From Pagrus major (Eukaryota > Chordata > Actinopteri > Spariformes > Sparidae), in the NCBI RefSeq assembly GCF_040436345.1, contig NC_133218.1, forward strand, positions 29,075,210 through 29,139,209: a DNA stretch of 64,000 nucleotides, given 5' to 3'. Under the pieces are notes generated by a model. That model was given only the letters and a program-made list of their open reading frames with translations, was not told where the DNA came from and made no database searches. Positions 1 to 12,300 of this stretch are shown here, in pieces. How positions within the stretch are numbered: the stretch's first letter is position 1; every line of letters starts with the position of its first letter. Position numbers and translations under genes: made by a program.

Positions 1-688
1 CATCCACGCCATAGCTGGGGTGAACAATGTCTCTGTGAAAAAGGCAGAGGAAAGGTACATGAAGGGCCGCAGCATTAGTAATAGGTAAGAGTTTGGTGCA
101 TTTAAAGCTGAAATAGACAACTCGAACCCTCTTCCCCTGTCCAAAGCAAAAAACCGCAGGTATACCAATTTGATCTAGAAACCCTGATCTCAGAACTATG
201 ACATGGCAGAATAAAACACTGCTGTATTAATAAGTAGGCAGGTTTTGTTACTTCCTGATCTAGCAGAAAGTTGGCGGTTTTGAACTGTCTTGGGTCCCGC
301 TGGTAAGGGGAAACGTTTATCAACTTTGACACACCAGCACTTTCCATCGAGCCGTTCACTCTCGTTTTACCTCGGTGTCCACCACTCTCCCTCTTCACCT
401 TCTTTGCCTTAGCGGGGTTCATTTTCTTCAGTTCACCGATACCTGGGGATAACAACCGGGGAGAGCGATGCTTCTTCCTGATTTCTACACGACAATGGTG
501 TCAGTTTTCTACAGACATCACACTGTGCAATCAGTAATCAGCCAGTTTAAACATCAAGAAACTATAACACTAAATACTGAATATGACAAGTGACTGTTTT
601 GTTTTTTTATTTCAGGGAGCGGCAGGAGTTTGATCAGATGATCGAGCGGCAAATGAGTCAGAAGAACACTGCACTTGTGTTATTCTGA
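1..688 (+). CDS. 3' end of an unidentified protein-coding gene (last two coding exons)
   Basis: Two exons are visible, 1-84 and 616-688. They are joined by an intron with a clear donor (AG|GTAAGA) and an acceptor preceded by a T-rich tract. The split codon AG|G reads through in frame to a TGA at 686-688. The visible C-terminus is about 51 residues, charged and probably helical: it contains the stretches KKAEERYMKGRSISNR and ERQEFDQMIERQM and ends in ALVLF. I do not recognise the family. The true exon pair, the clean in-frame junction and the poly(A) signal that follows argue for a real gene that begins outside the window. The gene runs in the same direction as ahctf1, with about 2.7 kb between this stop codon and the ahctf1 first exon. 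Confidence 0.75.
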
Positions 689-928
689 CCCCATCAGTCA
701 TGAAAAGTATTGTAAAAACAGAACCTATTTTTGTATTGACTGCTGACTTGACTTTTCTAAATGTTTGTTGTTGTTTTGTTTGTTTTTTTCAAGATAATGT
801 TGCAGCATGTGTGCCTTAGATAGGAACATGAAACACTGTACATACTGGAATCACAAAAGCTGTTTTTTACAACATTAATAATGTTAACAAAAGCTTGACA
901 ATCTCATTAAACTGCATTTTTTCTGCCA

Positions 929-934
929 AATAAA
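929..934 (+). terminator. Poly(A) signal AATAAA of the upstream gene
   Basis: A canonical AATAAA lies 241 bases after the stop codon at 688, and a T/G-rich stretch follows it. A second AATAAA at 1002-1007 could serve as an alternative downstream site. Confidence 0.6.
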
Positions 935-1904
935 ATGACATTACTCTGTTCCTGCTTGTGTGCTTGTTTTTACATATATATTTCATAAAACATTTTGGAT
1001 GAATAAAAACATCATCATCTCAGCACCGTACCCCAGATGATGGATGAACCCAACAGCACAACCACAAGGGGGCCACAGGGCAGACATGAGATGCTGGGAC
1101 CCCCTTCTGACAAACTGAATTGTTGTCAGTCTATTGGTTTATGCAGAAATCACTGCCCATCAGACCAGAAAGTCGGACATCTTGTAGCATTTGTGTGATG
1201 CAGTAGTACAGAAATGTTTTCTTCTCAAGGTGTCCAGTGTCATAAAAAGAGAAGTAATTGTTTTTCATTCAACATTTGACCTTATTTGACATAGCCAATT
1301 GACACGTGACCTCTGCAGAGCTCCACTCAGATCACAAGAGGAACCAGAGTCCTAAAAGAAGAGGGGGAGGTGAGAAGAAACCACATGCTGACAGTCATTG
1401 TAACGTCAGCACATCTGAGTATTATCTTATTTTTTCTTTTTATGGGTAAATCTTTAATTCCACCACCTGAGCTAGATCCTTTTTCTCTTGAAACAACGTT
1501 GGTCGAATTCAAATTTGAAACCTTAAAATGTTCTGGATCTTGGATGTGCACTTTGCTGCCTGACGACAGTGAGACAGCATTTCATCCTGCTGCTGTTTCA
1601 GGACATAAATGCTGCCATCACCAGACTACTGGGCAGCGTCTTCCATTGATCTACAGTACCTCTGCACCGCAAGCTCCATGGACTACCCCTCATTTGTTCT
1701 TGTCTGATTATTTTGTTGTTTTGTACTATTGTGGTTATAATTCAACACGAGTCTTAAGGAGAAGTTGGCCAACAACAGCGGTTGCACAACTTCCCCCTCC
1801 CAATTCAGTGCAAAATAGTAGTGCTGCTATTGATGCATGTTGGATACTGTCACCACACAGTCCATCTTGACAGCTTAGTTAGATTATGTTTATTTACATT
1901 ATAT

Positions 1905-2115
1905 TTAAAGGGTAACGCCACCAATTTTACACATTAAAGTGTGTTTACAGGTGTTGGGGAGTACTACTGCATTTGAGAAAAAAGGTACTATAAAGACTTT
2001 TGTGGCTCCAGAGGAAGCTGCATATAATCTGATAAACTGCCTCCAGTGATTTGACTCAATGTTCTAGTTGCATTGTGGGTAATGTAGGCACCATGTTTTG
2101 AAAAGGAAGAAAATG
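1905..2115 (+). repeat. Probable dispersed teleost repeat (TTAAAGGGTAAC end)
   Basis: The stretch opens with TTAAAGGGTAAC and resembles a dispersed element often met in teleost introns and intergenic DNA. A TTAA-type DNA transposon origin would fit the first four bases, but I see no matching right end and no coding capacity. The surrounding intergenic DNA from 1010 to 2438 shows no convincing gene; the 166-codon frame at 1370-1870 looks like chance. Confidence 0.35.
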
Positions 2116-2444
2116 CATGCATAAAGAAGTGATATATCTGGTTCTTGCTGTATCAATTTTGATAATTTGTATTTAAATTGTCCGTGATGAGTTCGACAGT
2201 GTTAAGGCAGTGCAACGCTAGACCAGTGGACTGCTTAACTTATACTTTTTCTATTAATTTATGAATAAAATTATGAACTTGAGTTTGTACAACATAGCAA
2301 ACACACATTGAGTATGTGAACTATCAGAAGAAAAGGCCAGAGGTAAATAAAATGGCCTAATAAAGAGCCAGAGTCCAGTCTTACTTCACACAAATCTGAA
2401 TCTGAAGTAAGTACACAGGAGACAATTGTGCAACAATGCCTAAC

Positions 2445-3146
2445 TACGGAAGCCCTAAAGGGCCATGCATTCATACATTTTATTTCCTCCGTTTTCCCGT
2501 GATAACGAGTTAATTTCATTTGTTTTCTCGAGATCTCGAGTTATTATCTCGAAATAACAACTGGCGTTTTCCCGAGATAACGATATAATTAATTCGAGAT
2601 CTCGAGATAATGACTGTGATATGATAAGCCTGAGATTATGGAGATGCCCGGGACCTCGTAGCTGGTCAGCTATGTAGTTAACGATGACATCAGGCTCACT
2701 TAGATTGCGCCGCTGATATAGCTGAAGCCTTGCTAACAGTCTTTTTAGATTACGCACACTAATGTGTATATTATCTGTAATAGCAAGGCATAATGCTATT
2801 TCAGCCTGTGTCAGGCCTTGATTGAAAAGATGTGTGACGCGGTGATCGATATGCTCCTGCTCCTCTGACGTTGCTACACTGAATGATGTTTCCTGCAATG
2901 ATTTAATATACTACACTATCGTTTTGTTTTCTCAAGATCTCGAATTAATTATATCGTTATCTCGGGAAAACAAAGTTTCGTTATCTCGAGATCTCGAGAA
3001 AATTATCCCGTTATCTCGGGAAAACGCCAGTTGTTATTTCGAGATAATAACTCGAGATCTCGAGAAAACAAATGAAATTAACTCGTTATCACGGGAAAAC
3101 GGAGGAAATAAAATGTATGAATGCATGGCCCTTTAGGGCTTCCGTA
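2445..3146 (-). mobile_element. Non-autonomous DNA transposon with 138-bp terminal inverted repeats (IS3EU-like)
   Basis: The ends TACGGAAGCCC and GGGCTTCCGTA begin perfect inverted repeats at 2445-2582 and 3009-3146. The element is bounded by a 6-bp direct duplication, CCTAAC, at 2439-2444 and 3147-3152. The subterminal arms are packed with CTCGAGATCTCGAG palindromes and repeats of GTTTTCCCGAGATAACG. A minus-strand reading frame in the core (2643-2898) encodes a helix-turn-helix-like stretch resembling the N-terminus of DDE-integrase-type transposases of fish genomes. The 6-bp duplication and that domain suggest the eukaryotic IS3EU superfamily; the superfamily name is inference. The copy keeps only the N-terminal part of a transposase, so it should not move by itself. 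The right arm holds an extra, imperfect copy of the inner arm sequence (2935-3008). Confidence 0.85.
2643..2898 (-). pseudogene. Truncated transposase N-terminus (HTH-like domain)
   Basis: The minus-strand frame starts with an ATG at 2898 and runs about 85 meaningful residues before entering the inverted repeat. Recognisable pieces are GLTQAEIALCLA, followed by an arginine-rich RNLKRLLARLQLYQRRN stretch and a GPGHLH motif. In full-length relatives GxGHxxGYR leads into a DDE integrase core; here it is replaced by terminal-repeat sequence, so the catalytic domain is deleted. The domain assignment rests on pattern memory of fish rve/IS3EU transposases. Confidence 0.55.
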
Positions 3147-3339
3147 CCTAACAGAGCTATACATCACCTAAACATCTTGATTGTGGTTCAGGATAGAGAT
3201 AAACCAGGGGTTGCATTAAGAGCAGCAGCTGTGGCACACTTATTTTTTTTCTAGCTTCAAACATATGTGTATATTTCTGAGTTTGTATAAATACCTCATT
3301 AATATTGTATTTAATACAATTTTCAGTTTGAATTTCTTC

Positions 3340-3680
3340 TCCAAAACGTCATAGTGCCCCCTTGAGGCAGTAACTACTCCCAGCCGGACGGGGGCAGCAC
3401 GACGCCGTCGCGCTGTTCTCGCCGCCACAACCAAAACCAGCGAAGAAGAAGCGCATGGAGCGATTTCCCACCGTGGAAATGGCGCTCTGAGGTGAAGAAG
3501 CCCGAAGTCAGAGGCAGCATCTCGTGCTTGTCAGTCAGTTGAAGCGCCCAGAGGGCTCTACACATGAGTTGTACTTTGAAAAGGAGCGGATTATGACAGA
3601 GGAGAGAAGGAGTCGGGAGATTCGTCAAGGAAATCAACGTATTCGTGGCTCCGCTAAAGCCGTCAACATCGATCGGACAG
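3340..3680 (+). promoter_or_regulatory. ahctf1: ahctf1 promoter-proximal region and non-coding exon 1
   Basis: GC content and CpG density rise sharply from about 3350 (GGACGGGGGCAGCACGACG and following). A good donor, GGACAG|GTAGTG, occurs at 3680/3681. The next exon opens at 5901 after a TTTATACAG acceptor and carries the initiator ATG. I infer that this is the first, untranslated exon of ahctf1. The transcription start is not defined; I see no TATA box. Intron 1 (3681-5900) is rich in GCTAGC and TAACGTTA words and holds no gene that I can support. Confidence 0.55.
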
Positions 3681-5914
3681 GTAGTGTAACGTCGGTACTA
3701 GCAGCTAGCGGCACATTGCATCACGTTTTCCAGCGGTAGTTGGGAGAGGGCTAATGTTAACTGGGCTAGCTCGCTATGCTCGCGTGTGCTGGATAAATCC
3801 TCCAAAAAGATTTATATTAAGAGCGTCACTTGCTGCTAACGAAGATTGTGCCATCATGTTGTCAGTAGCTACCAAGCTAGTTGGGTCGGTAATGCCAGAC
3901 TTCATCACAGCTAAAGCTAAAGCAGGACCTAGCTAAATTCCAGGATTGAAGTAACGTTAAAGGCTCGTTGCCGGTGTGAGAGAGATTTACAGTGTGATGC
4001 TGGCTGTGTTAAATACTTACAGTATCCCTGGTTGTCAGCCCTAAAGTGGGTCGTGGTTAAACTAACGTAGCTACGTAACGTTACCGCTTTGCTAACATTA
4101 ACGCCAGCAGTCGCTGTAGCTTGCGTTAGCAAAAGTAACAACGTATCGTTACCTCGGTCTAGACTAGCTAGCCACCCCGACTTTGTTTTAACTAGATCAA
4201 ATTAGCTCACTTTAGGGATAAATGTTCGTACGCGTCGCAGTTAGTTGTTTGTTGCAACACACATCTAACAAAGAGCAGACACAGCGTGACATAACTGTTG
4301 TCAACCCCCAGTACTTATGTTTGAATATAGCTTGGTTAGCTATCTTAACTTTTAACGCTGAACTCGGATAAACTGTAATCCTGCATGACCTTGCAAGCTA
4401 ACTGGGTAGCCTGCTAACGCACCGAGGAAAGTGTGTGAGGCAGCTTCCAGCCCTTATTCAGCACTAATTAACATGAGGATATTTTCAATACGTCCTTACT
4501 GTGGCCCGTGTTTAACCGCACTGAGCATTACATTGTACAAAGTACGCGATCGCTGGTTTGTTTACATTATGTCAAGCTAGCTCAGAGCTAACGAGTGCAG
4601 CTGATGGAGCTAATCGTTGCTCTGTAGATGCTAACGAACGAGCTCGCATCAGCCTTTTTAACTAACTTTTAAACATCTCAGACTTCTGGATAGTGTCTCA
4701 TACAGCCGAGGGCTACACTTTGAAGCATTTCTTGGTGTTACAAGTTGGAATATTTTCAAATTTTATGGCTGGTTACACACAAACTTTGAAAATGTTGACA
4801 CACGTGAGCGCTAGATGTATTTGGCGAAGCTAGATTTGTCATTTGAATGAGCTAATTTGCTTGTGTGAAATCTTCGCATCTGTCAGTAGGTCTGTCACAC
4901 TGTGGCGACGCCTCTAGGTGCATACATTGGGCTTGTTTTAGTGGGTAATTATTACAATAAGCCTTCATGTTTAGTCTCACGTCATGGCATGTGGCTGCGC
5001 AGTGACAGGCTCGTTGCGCGGGAGTTCACTTGAATCCACTGTGTTTAACAGTGTGGTCACAGAGGGCAGTGTTGGATCCAATTTCCACTCGGGTTGAGTT
5101 GGCCTTGAAAGCACCACTGCATACACCCAGACTGCAGGAGATAGTATTATCTTTCTGGAGCACCACTGCAATAAGAAGGCGGAGGGGTAACATAAACATT
5201 TACAAAATTGGGTCAATAATTGCAATAATTTCACAATATTAGTTCGAACTCAGCAGAGGATAACACACAGACAATTCATTTTCAACATACCTTTTAACGT
5301 GTTTTCAGAGAATACAGATTTTTTTTTAGTTTAACAGATGAGGTCAGGTTATTCGAAATTCTTGGGCCTCTCTAACGTTAAAAACAACTCTGCATGGTGC
5401 AACCGGACGAGTAATGACATCTGATTTCTCTGCACAGTTGAGTTCGATTAGTTTTGTTGTCCCGAGCCTGTAAGTTGAAACATTCATGGTCAGTGCGTGT
5501 CAGGAAGATTGGATTTAAAAACTCCAGGGTGCTTTTGATCAATGTTTTGAACAGTGCTTTACTCCAGCACTTTATCAGAACTCACATCTGCAAACAGATG
5601 TGTTGCAGTGCGCCATGTGTGTTGCTGTTAGAACGCAGACCCAGCTGCAGCACCAGTTGTCAGCAAGTTTGCTGACGGTACGTTTCCTGACAACTGGGGG
5701 TGCAACTGTGTGTTTGAAAGAGAGAGAGACCTCTTTTGTACTGTAAAACCCAGCTGAGCAGACGAAGCCTGAAGTGGATTTATGGAGTAGGAGGAGTTTA
5801 GAAAGAGTGTGTTCACAGGTTCTAGTTTTAGTTTGTCTTAGATCAACTAACTGCTGTTTCTAACACACTGACTTTGTGTCCTGTGTTGCTGTTTATACAG
5901 TGAACAATGCATGA
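3593..5914 (+). other. Upstream ORF spliced across intron 1, overlapping the ahctf1 start codon
   Basis: The putative exon 1 contains three upstream ATGs. ORF 1 is 3455-3490 (11 codons plus stop) and ORF 2 is 3564-3596 (10 codons plus stop). ORF 3 starts at 3593 and, if exon 1 is spliced at 3680 to 5901, reads 29 codons plus a split codon and stops at TGA 5912-5914. That stop lies just past the main ATG at 5907-5909, so ORF 3 overlaps the main frame. Such an arrangement usually lowers main-frame initiation. It depends on the inferred exon 1. Confidence 0.4.
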
Positions 5915-8900
5915 CCTGACTGCCCAAGTCACCAGCAGCCTGCTGCCTTTCCCAGGAGTGACTATAGATGCTCTGGGGGAGGATGAGATCACCCTGGACT
6001 CTGTGCTCCATGGGAAGTTCACTGTTGGTAAGCTTGTTTTTACCCATCAAGGATTTATACATTGATTTATTTTCTTCACTCTGTCCTTAGTCACAATAAT
6101 GTAAAAATGTCTGCTGTTTCCTGAATGAACAAGTCAAATACAGTTATATTATAAACATTGTGTTATTGTACATTGAGGTATTTCGAACACACAGGTGGGA
6201 AACACACACAATCAATTTTATAATATACTTACAGATGTACAACCGGCTGCGGGTCACTTGCTATTTCATGAGCTGTTTAATTCTTAGATACGGCACTCCG
6301 CTTGGTTATAATCCTCCATCTTAACCTTTCTTTTTGTTGTTTGTGTGTGCGCAGGCCGCAGCGGGCTGGCCTGGCTGGCCTGCGGCCCCCACCTGGAGGT
6401 TGTCCATGCATTGACGGGAGAACGGCTGTCTGCGTACTGCTTCAGTGGTGGAGGCGAGCACCCGCCCAGTGTCCTCGCTGCCAGGGACTTCAGCTGGCTC
6501 AAACGGTCAGAGCTATATTTCACTCAGTTGTTGACATCAAAGACTGATGAGGAGACAGTCAGAACTGCATGCTTTTACATTTTGTTAGAGAAAAAGGGTT
6601 AGGGTTAAAGATGATGTTGAGGAAATATCGAATGTGAGTTCTTTTGTTGTTTTATTTCATTAGGTCTGGATTGCTGGTTGGCTTGGAGGAGGCCGAGGGC
6701 AGCGTGTTGTGTCTTTATGACTTGGGACTTTCACGGGTGGTCAAAGCTGTGGTTATACCAGGCAGGGTGAGTCGGCATTTTACAATAGATGCTTATGATG
6801 TGATTTGTCAATTTTTGCATCCTACAAGAGAGAAAAACAGCAGCTCTTATCAACCACAACCTGAACTTTGTATGTCTCCTCTTTTTCCCCTTCTTCTCTC
6901 TTGTTGTCTAGATTACAGCCATTGAGCCCTTAGTGAGTTACGGCGGAGCGAGCACTTCGACCCAGCATCTTCACCAGAGTCTGCGTTGGTTCTTCGGCAT
7001 TGCGGCAGTAGTAACGGATCTCGGTCACGTTTTGCTTGTGGACCTCTGTCTCGACGACCTGTCATGCAGCCAAAGTGAACTTGAGGCTTCAGGTTAGCAA
7101 GCGTTGGGTTGATATGTGTTTGAATGACTATTTTCATGTCCTTGTTCCTTACAAACTTCTCTTCTCTAAACAATAAGTTGCACACCCAATGTCTTTTGCT
7201 TCTCTATCTAAAACCATCCTTTTGTTTTCACTTTCTGTTCCCAGACCTGCAGGTAGTTACTAAATCTCCCACAGAAATCCCCAGGCTTAGAGAAGTCAGC
7301 ACCAGACAGGGCAGACATCTTTGTCTCCAGCTAAATGGGCCCAGTGGAGTTGGAGTCACAGCTCTGCAGTACATCTCCAGGACCAACCAGCTGGCGGTGG
7401 GATTTTCTGATGGATACTTACAGCTGTGGAACATGAAAGCTCTGAAGAAGGAGTGAGTTGTATTTTTATTATAAATATTAATAGGGGTTGGAAATACAGC
7501 AAAAAGAGTGTAGAAAGTAATTACAAGAGTCCGTCCTTTTGAACTCATAAGCAGCTAATAAAATGTAATCTTATGCTATGATGGGTATAAGTTGTTCATG
7601 TATGTCTCTGTAGGCGTATACATTTTTGTTTGATTTGTCATACGTAGATACCACTCCCAGTTAGAAGGCGGCAGGGTGCCTGTGCATGCCTTCACCTTCC
7701 AGGAGCCAGAAAATGACCCCAGGAACTGTTGCTACCTCTGGGCTGTCCAGTCTTCTCAGGACCTGTAAGTCTCACATATAACAAGTGCTCCATCCAGACA
7801 AAATGTTTGTTGTTTTGTTTGTGTTGTTGTTCCAAGCTCTTATTTTTACTTTCACTCCCACGCAGCGAGGGAGATATGGTCAGCCTCCGCCTGCTTCAGC
7901 TGGCCTTCAGTGAAAGGAAGTGTTTAGCTTCTGGGAAGATCCTCTATGAGGTTTGTAGTGCATACATGCATGTACAATAACATTAACTCTCTAGTCACTT
8001 CAATTCTTCAGTCCCATCAAATCTACTGTGCACCTCCCTGGCTCATTACCATACCTTTTAAAATTTTTTGTCACTCAGGGTCTGGAGTACTGTGAGGAGC
8101 GTTACAGTCAGGAGTTAGGGGGCTCAGCTTTTCCTCTCAGGGCCCAGGCCACCAACACACGCCTGCTGAGCTGCCAGACCATCGAGAAGTTCAGACCCCA
8201 TCCTGACAGGGATGACAGCATGAACGAAGGTGAGCCTGCTTCCCCTGAGACCAACTGTGAAAGATGGCAGTACGTAGGGATCTAATTCGTGCAGATTTTC
8301 AGCATTTCCAGTAATGTTTGACATTGCCAGTGTTTTCATGGTAGAAAAATGCAATCTTTAAACGGCTATACTATTGTTTATTGTGATTAAAAATCTTCTA
8401 ACCTGCCTTTATTTTCTTAATCGATTCACCCACACCTCTTCTCATTTTCAGTTGCATCTCCAGACACCAGCGTGTCTATCTTCAGCTGGCAAGTGAAGGC
8501 TTATGGTCAGGGAAATCCATCTACCTACATCGGGGTTTTTGACATCAACCGTTGGTACCACGCACAAATGCCAGACTCTTTAAGGTACAGCAGAGACTGT
8601 AAATATTTAATTCATGATAGAGATGGAGAAACAGTAGATATTACAGAAAGTAGAGTAGTAGTGATAAAACCATTTCAAACTGTAATGTACATGATTTAAT
8701 TATTATTCAGAGTACTTAACAAAACAATGGCACAAAACAGGAACACACCAACAGTTGGTCATGTCGTTTCCTGTAACAGCAGTGGTGCATGTAATAGGTT
8801 ACTCATTGCATCCTCCAGTTTTCCTGGAGTTACTGTAATGATTGCTTTCTCTAATGTAACACTGCACTTCCCTTGCACCCCTGTGTTGTCAGAACGGGGG

Positions 8901-9351
8901 AGTCTCTGCAGAACTGCCCCTACCTGGCCGTGTGGTCTCTGGACCCTGTCGTGCAGATGGTGTCTTCACACGTCCTCATGGATGCGGTGGTGCACGACCG
9001 CAGCCTGAGCAGAGGCCTGCCCTTCACCTGTCCGCCACCAGAACAGTACTTTAACCCCACCACATATAACTTTGGTAGGTGTGAAACAACCTCAATATGA
9101 GATTAAATGGAGAGTTGATAAAAAATGTGATATTAAATCATCTCCCAGGTTGATGTAACTATTGCCTGTGTATTACTGTTGCCTGTTTGCTCAGGAATTG
9201 CTTGAGCAGACATGCCCAGGCTTGTAGTTGAAATCTAATTTTACTAATGAGGTTGATGGACTGTTTTTTTTCTCCCTTTCATGTTACAGATGCTACCTGC
9301 CTGCTCAATTCTGGAATTGTGCACTTAACCTGCTCTGGGTATCAGAAAGAG
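5907..9351 (+). other. ahctf1: ahctf1 exons for the N-terminal beta-propeller (about residues 1-498)
   Basis: The first eleven coding exons encode the ELYS seven-bladed beta-propeller, which contributes to pore docking. Near-identical blocks to vertebrate ELYS include [63 protein letters not shown] and [15 protein letters not shown]. The last of these exons ends in a GC donor (GAG|GCAAGT at 9351/9352). Confidence 0.9.
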
Positions 9352-12300
9352 GCAAGTGTCTGTTCATTTTCCTGTCGTACAGACTTTCTCCTCATTATTT
9401 TAATAAGAATAATTTGACAATCGTTAATTTAATAGTATTAAATCCAAATGTCAATTTGTAGGAAGAGAAATTGTGACTTAGATTAGATGATATTATGCTT
9501 ATAGCTGAGATTATACAATATGAAATATTTTTTATTTATACAGATATGAGTTAAATGTGTTGATATATGAGATGATATGAATGCAAAGTTGGCTTCTTTT
9601 ACAACAACACCTCACATTGTCATTAACATCAGACCCTGAGCTTTTTGAAGAAAGCTGCTCCTTGTTCCAGTGACATCATCTCCACCAGCTACTCCCGCTG
9701 TCTCATGTCCGGCCTGCTCTCATCTCGCCTGGCTGACACCCAGGCCTCCAGCCTCTCTCAGGTACAAACACTTACACAGAATAATAAGTCTGTAAAACAA
9801 ACTGTAAAAAGACCTCCAGGCTTCTTCCTTTTTAGCTCAAATTAATGAAAATCTTTCATGTGATACAAAAGAACAAACCGAATAGAATAAAATAAAATAT
9901 TTGTTCAGAAGCTTTCATAGTAATCTGTACATGTAACTCAATGTCATTAGGAGGAGCAGCTGGATGCCATCTTGTCCACAGCGGTGGAGACCAGCTCCTT
10001 GGGACTGATCACTGGCTGTATCAAGCAGTGGACTGCAGAAGGTGAGTCATATGGTAGAAAACTCTCAGATTGTTTCTCAAACTGCTCGGCAAAACCCATT
10101 TCAGTAAGTATGTGGTGAAGATGTTCAGTGTTACATCTCATAGACATAAAAATAGTATTTAAGAGCTTTCCCTAAGCCCATCAACAAGCATGCTGCAGCC
10201 AGCTGCCCTACAGTCAACTCTTAACGCTTGCATTTCTGTGTGTCCTCCACAGAACAGCCTGGTTCTGCACTGAACCTGCGCTACATCCTGGACTGGGCCT
10301 GGAACAAAGTGGTCCAGACCAAGGAGGAACTGGATGGCATCTGTATGTTTTTAAATGGTTTTTATTTTTAAACAAGAGACATTTTGAATTATAAGAATAT
10401 TGTTTTGACATGCCAGAGATTAAAATCAGGCTAGATCATATCTGTTTGCATAAACTGTTTGTAAGGTAAATTAACCCTTCATGGTGATGACAGCTCAGAC
10501 TTTCAGGACAGTACTTTTGTTTTTAACCTCACTAGGAATATAATGTCGACCTTACTGATATTGAAAAAAGTAAAGTGATATGAATTCCTTCCCTTTTTTC
10601 TCACACTTCTATACTGTTCGTTACACTTTATACATTTATGTTTATATTTATCTCCTGTGTGTGTTCGTTCCCCAGGTGCACCGCTGTTTGACAGCTCCTC
10701 CAACTTCACAGACCCTCAGACGATGCAGCTGCTGCAGCACAGCCAGAGGCTGCTCAGTAACCTGGGTACCATCTTCCACTGTCTGCTCAGCGAAGCTCAG
10801 GAGCTCACACAGAAAGGTGCCACATCCACACAGATACAGTCACAAGTGTTATATTTCCCTGTGATGAAAGTGGAAACTGGTTCAGCCAGTTTTAATTCAC
10901 ATTTGTGCTAAACTGTAATGAAACACTCCTGCCGTTCTCGCACCTCACATCCTCATAGTTTGGTACACTTTTAGCTCTAATGTGTTGTCCCTGTGCACGT
11001 TTTGGATCATTTATAGTTACTGAATGGAAAACTCATGTTTTCCATTGTGTAGGCCTGGTGGGTCTGATCAACAAGAACATGGTGTCCAGTCTGATTTCCA
11101 AGTACGCTCAGGTGGTGCTGTGGTTCTGTCGGACCGGTCTACTACCTGAAGGATCAGGTAAAGTGTTTCCTGAATAAACATAATCTGAGGAAAACTCACA
11201 ATTTCCAACAACACAGTTTCTCAGTCAGTGAGTAAATAAGTTGGAGGCATGTTAAATACCTTTAATTCATTAAAATTAGCAGAAATGTGTCTGGTTCAAG
11301 CCTGTTTCTTAAGTTAATATGATTCTTTAAACAGAAAGTATACAAACTGTTAAGGGATTGTCAAACTTTGCACCGTCACTGTATTCAGTTTTATTTTCTC
11401 TTTCCCCACCAGACGATGACGCTCTCCAGATCTCCAGACCTTTCTACACTCACTCAGTCATCAGCAACTATTATACGATACGCAGAGAGGAGCTCACCAG
11501 GCTGGCTAAGTAAGTTGTGTTCACTTGAAAGCAATTGAATTTTATGTTTATTATAAATCATGGTGTGCAGCTAATCAATACCTTCATTTTTTGATTATAT
11601 TTGTGTCCATAAGATGTTTTGTTAATGATGTTCTAAATTGATCTAAAGCTGACACTCTGCTGTTGTCTTCTCAGGGGCAAGTGGTGTGCAGACTGCCTGA
11701 TGATTGACGGTTTGGTCGGCCAGTGTGGTGAACGCTTGACTAACCTGTGGAAAAGGGACGAGGGTGGGACAGGGCAATACCCACCACCTACACTGCATGT
11801 TAGTATTAATTAATTATTTATTTTTTAATTCCAATTTCTTTTGTTTATGTCTATTATTAGATATCTAATTTATGTCCAAATCGGTTTGCACCTGTGGCTC
11901 TTACAATGTGTACAGAATTGATTTTTTTACCTTTTGATCCACAGGCCTTGTTGGACATTTATCTACTGGACAGCATTGATGAAGCTGCCAAACATGCCAT
12001 TGTATCCTTGAATGAAGTATTTTTGGTGAATTCAGTGATTGTTTCTTTAGCTGTTACTTGGTTAACAGATTTTTTGTGTCTGTTGACGAGTAGTTATTTA
12101 AATGATGGATTACCTCGGTCGTAATCTTATTGTCGTAATCTTATTGTGATGCTCTTATTGTGATTGTAAATCCTAATCTCTCCCAACGATGGACTGAATT
12201 AATGCGACTGCCTGTATGAGCCTTAACCTGTTGTCCCAGGTGATATACCTGTTGCTCGATGTCATGTACTCCTTCCCCAATAAGGAGGGAGCGTCAGTGG

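Noticed and set aside
1370-1870. 166-codon plus-strand open frame in the intergenic region
   Set aside because: There is no recognisable domain, its composition is not protein-like, and no neighbouring exon or conserved motif supports it. Length alone is not convincing in vertebrate intergenic DNA.
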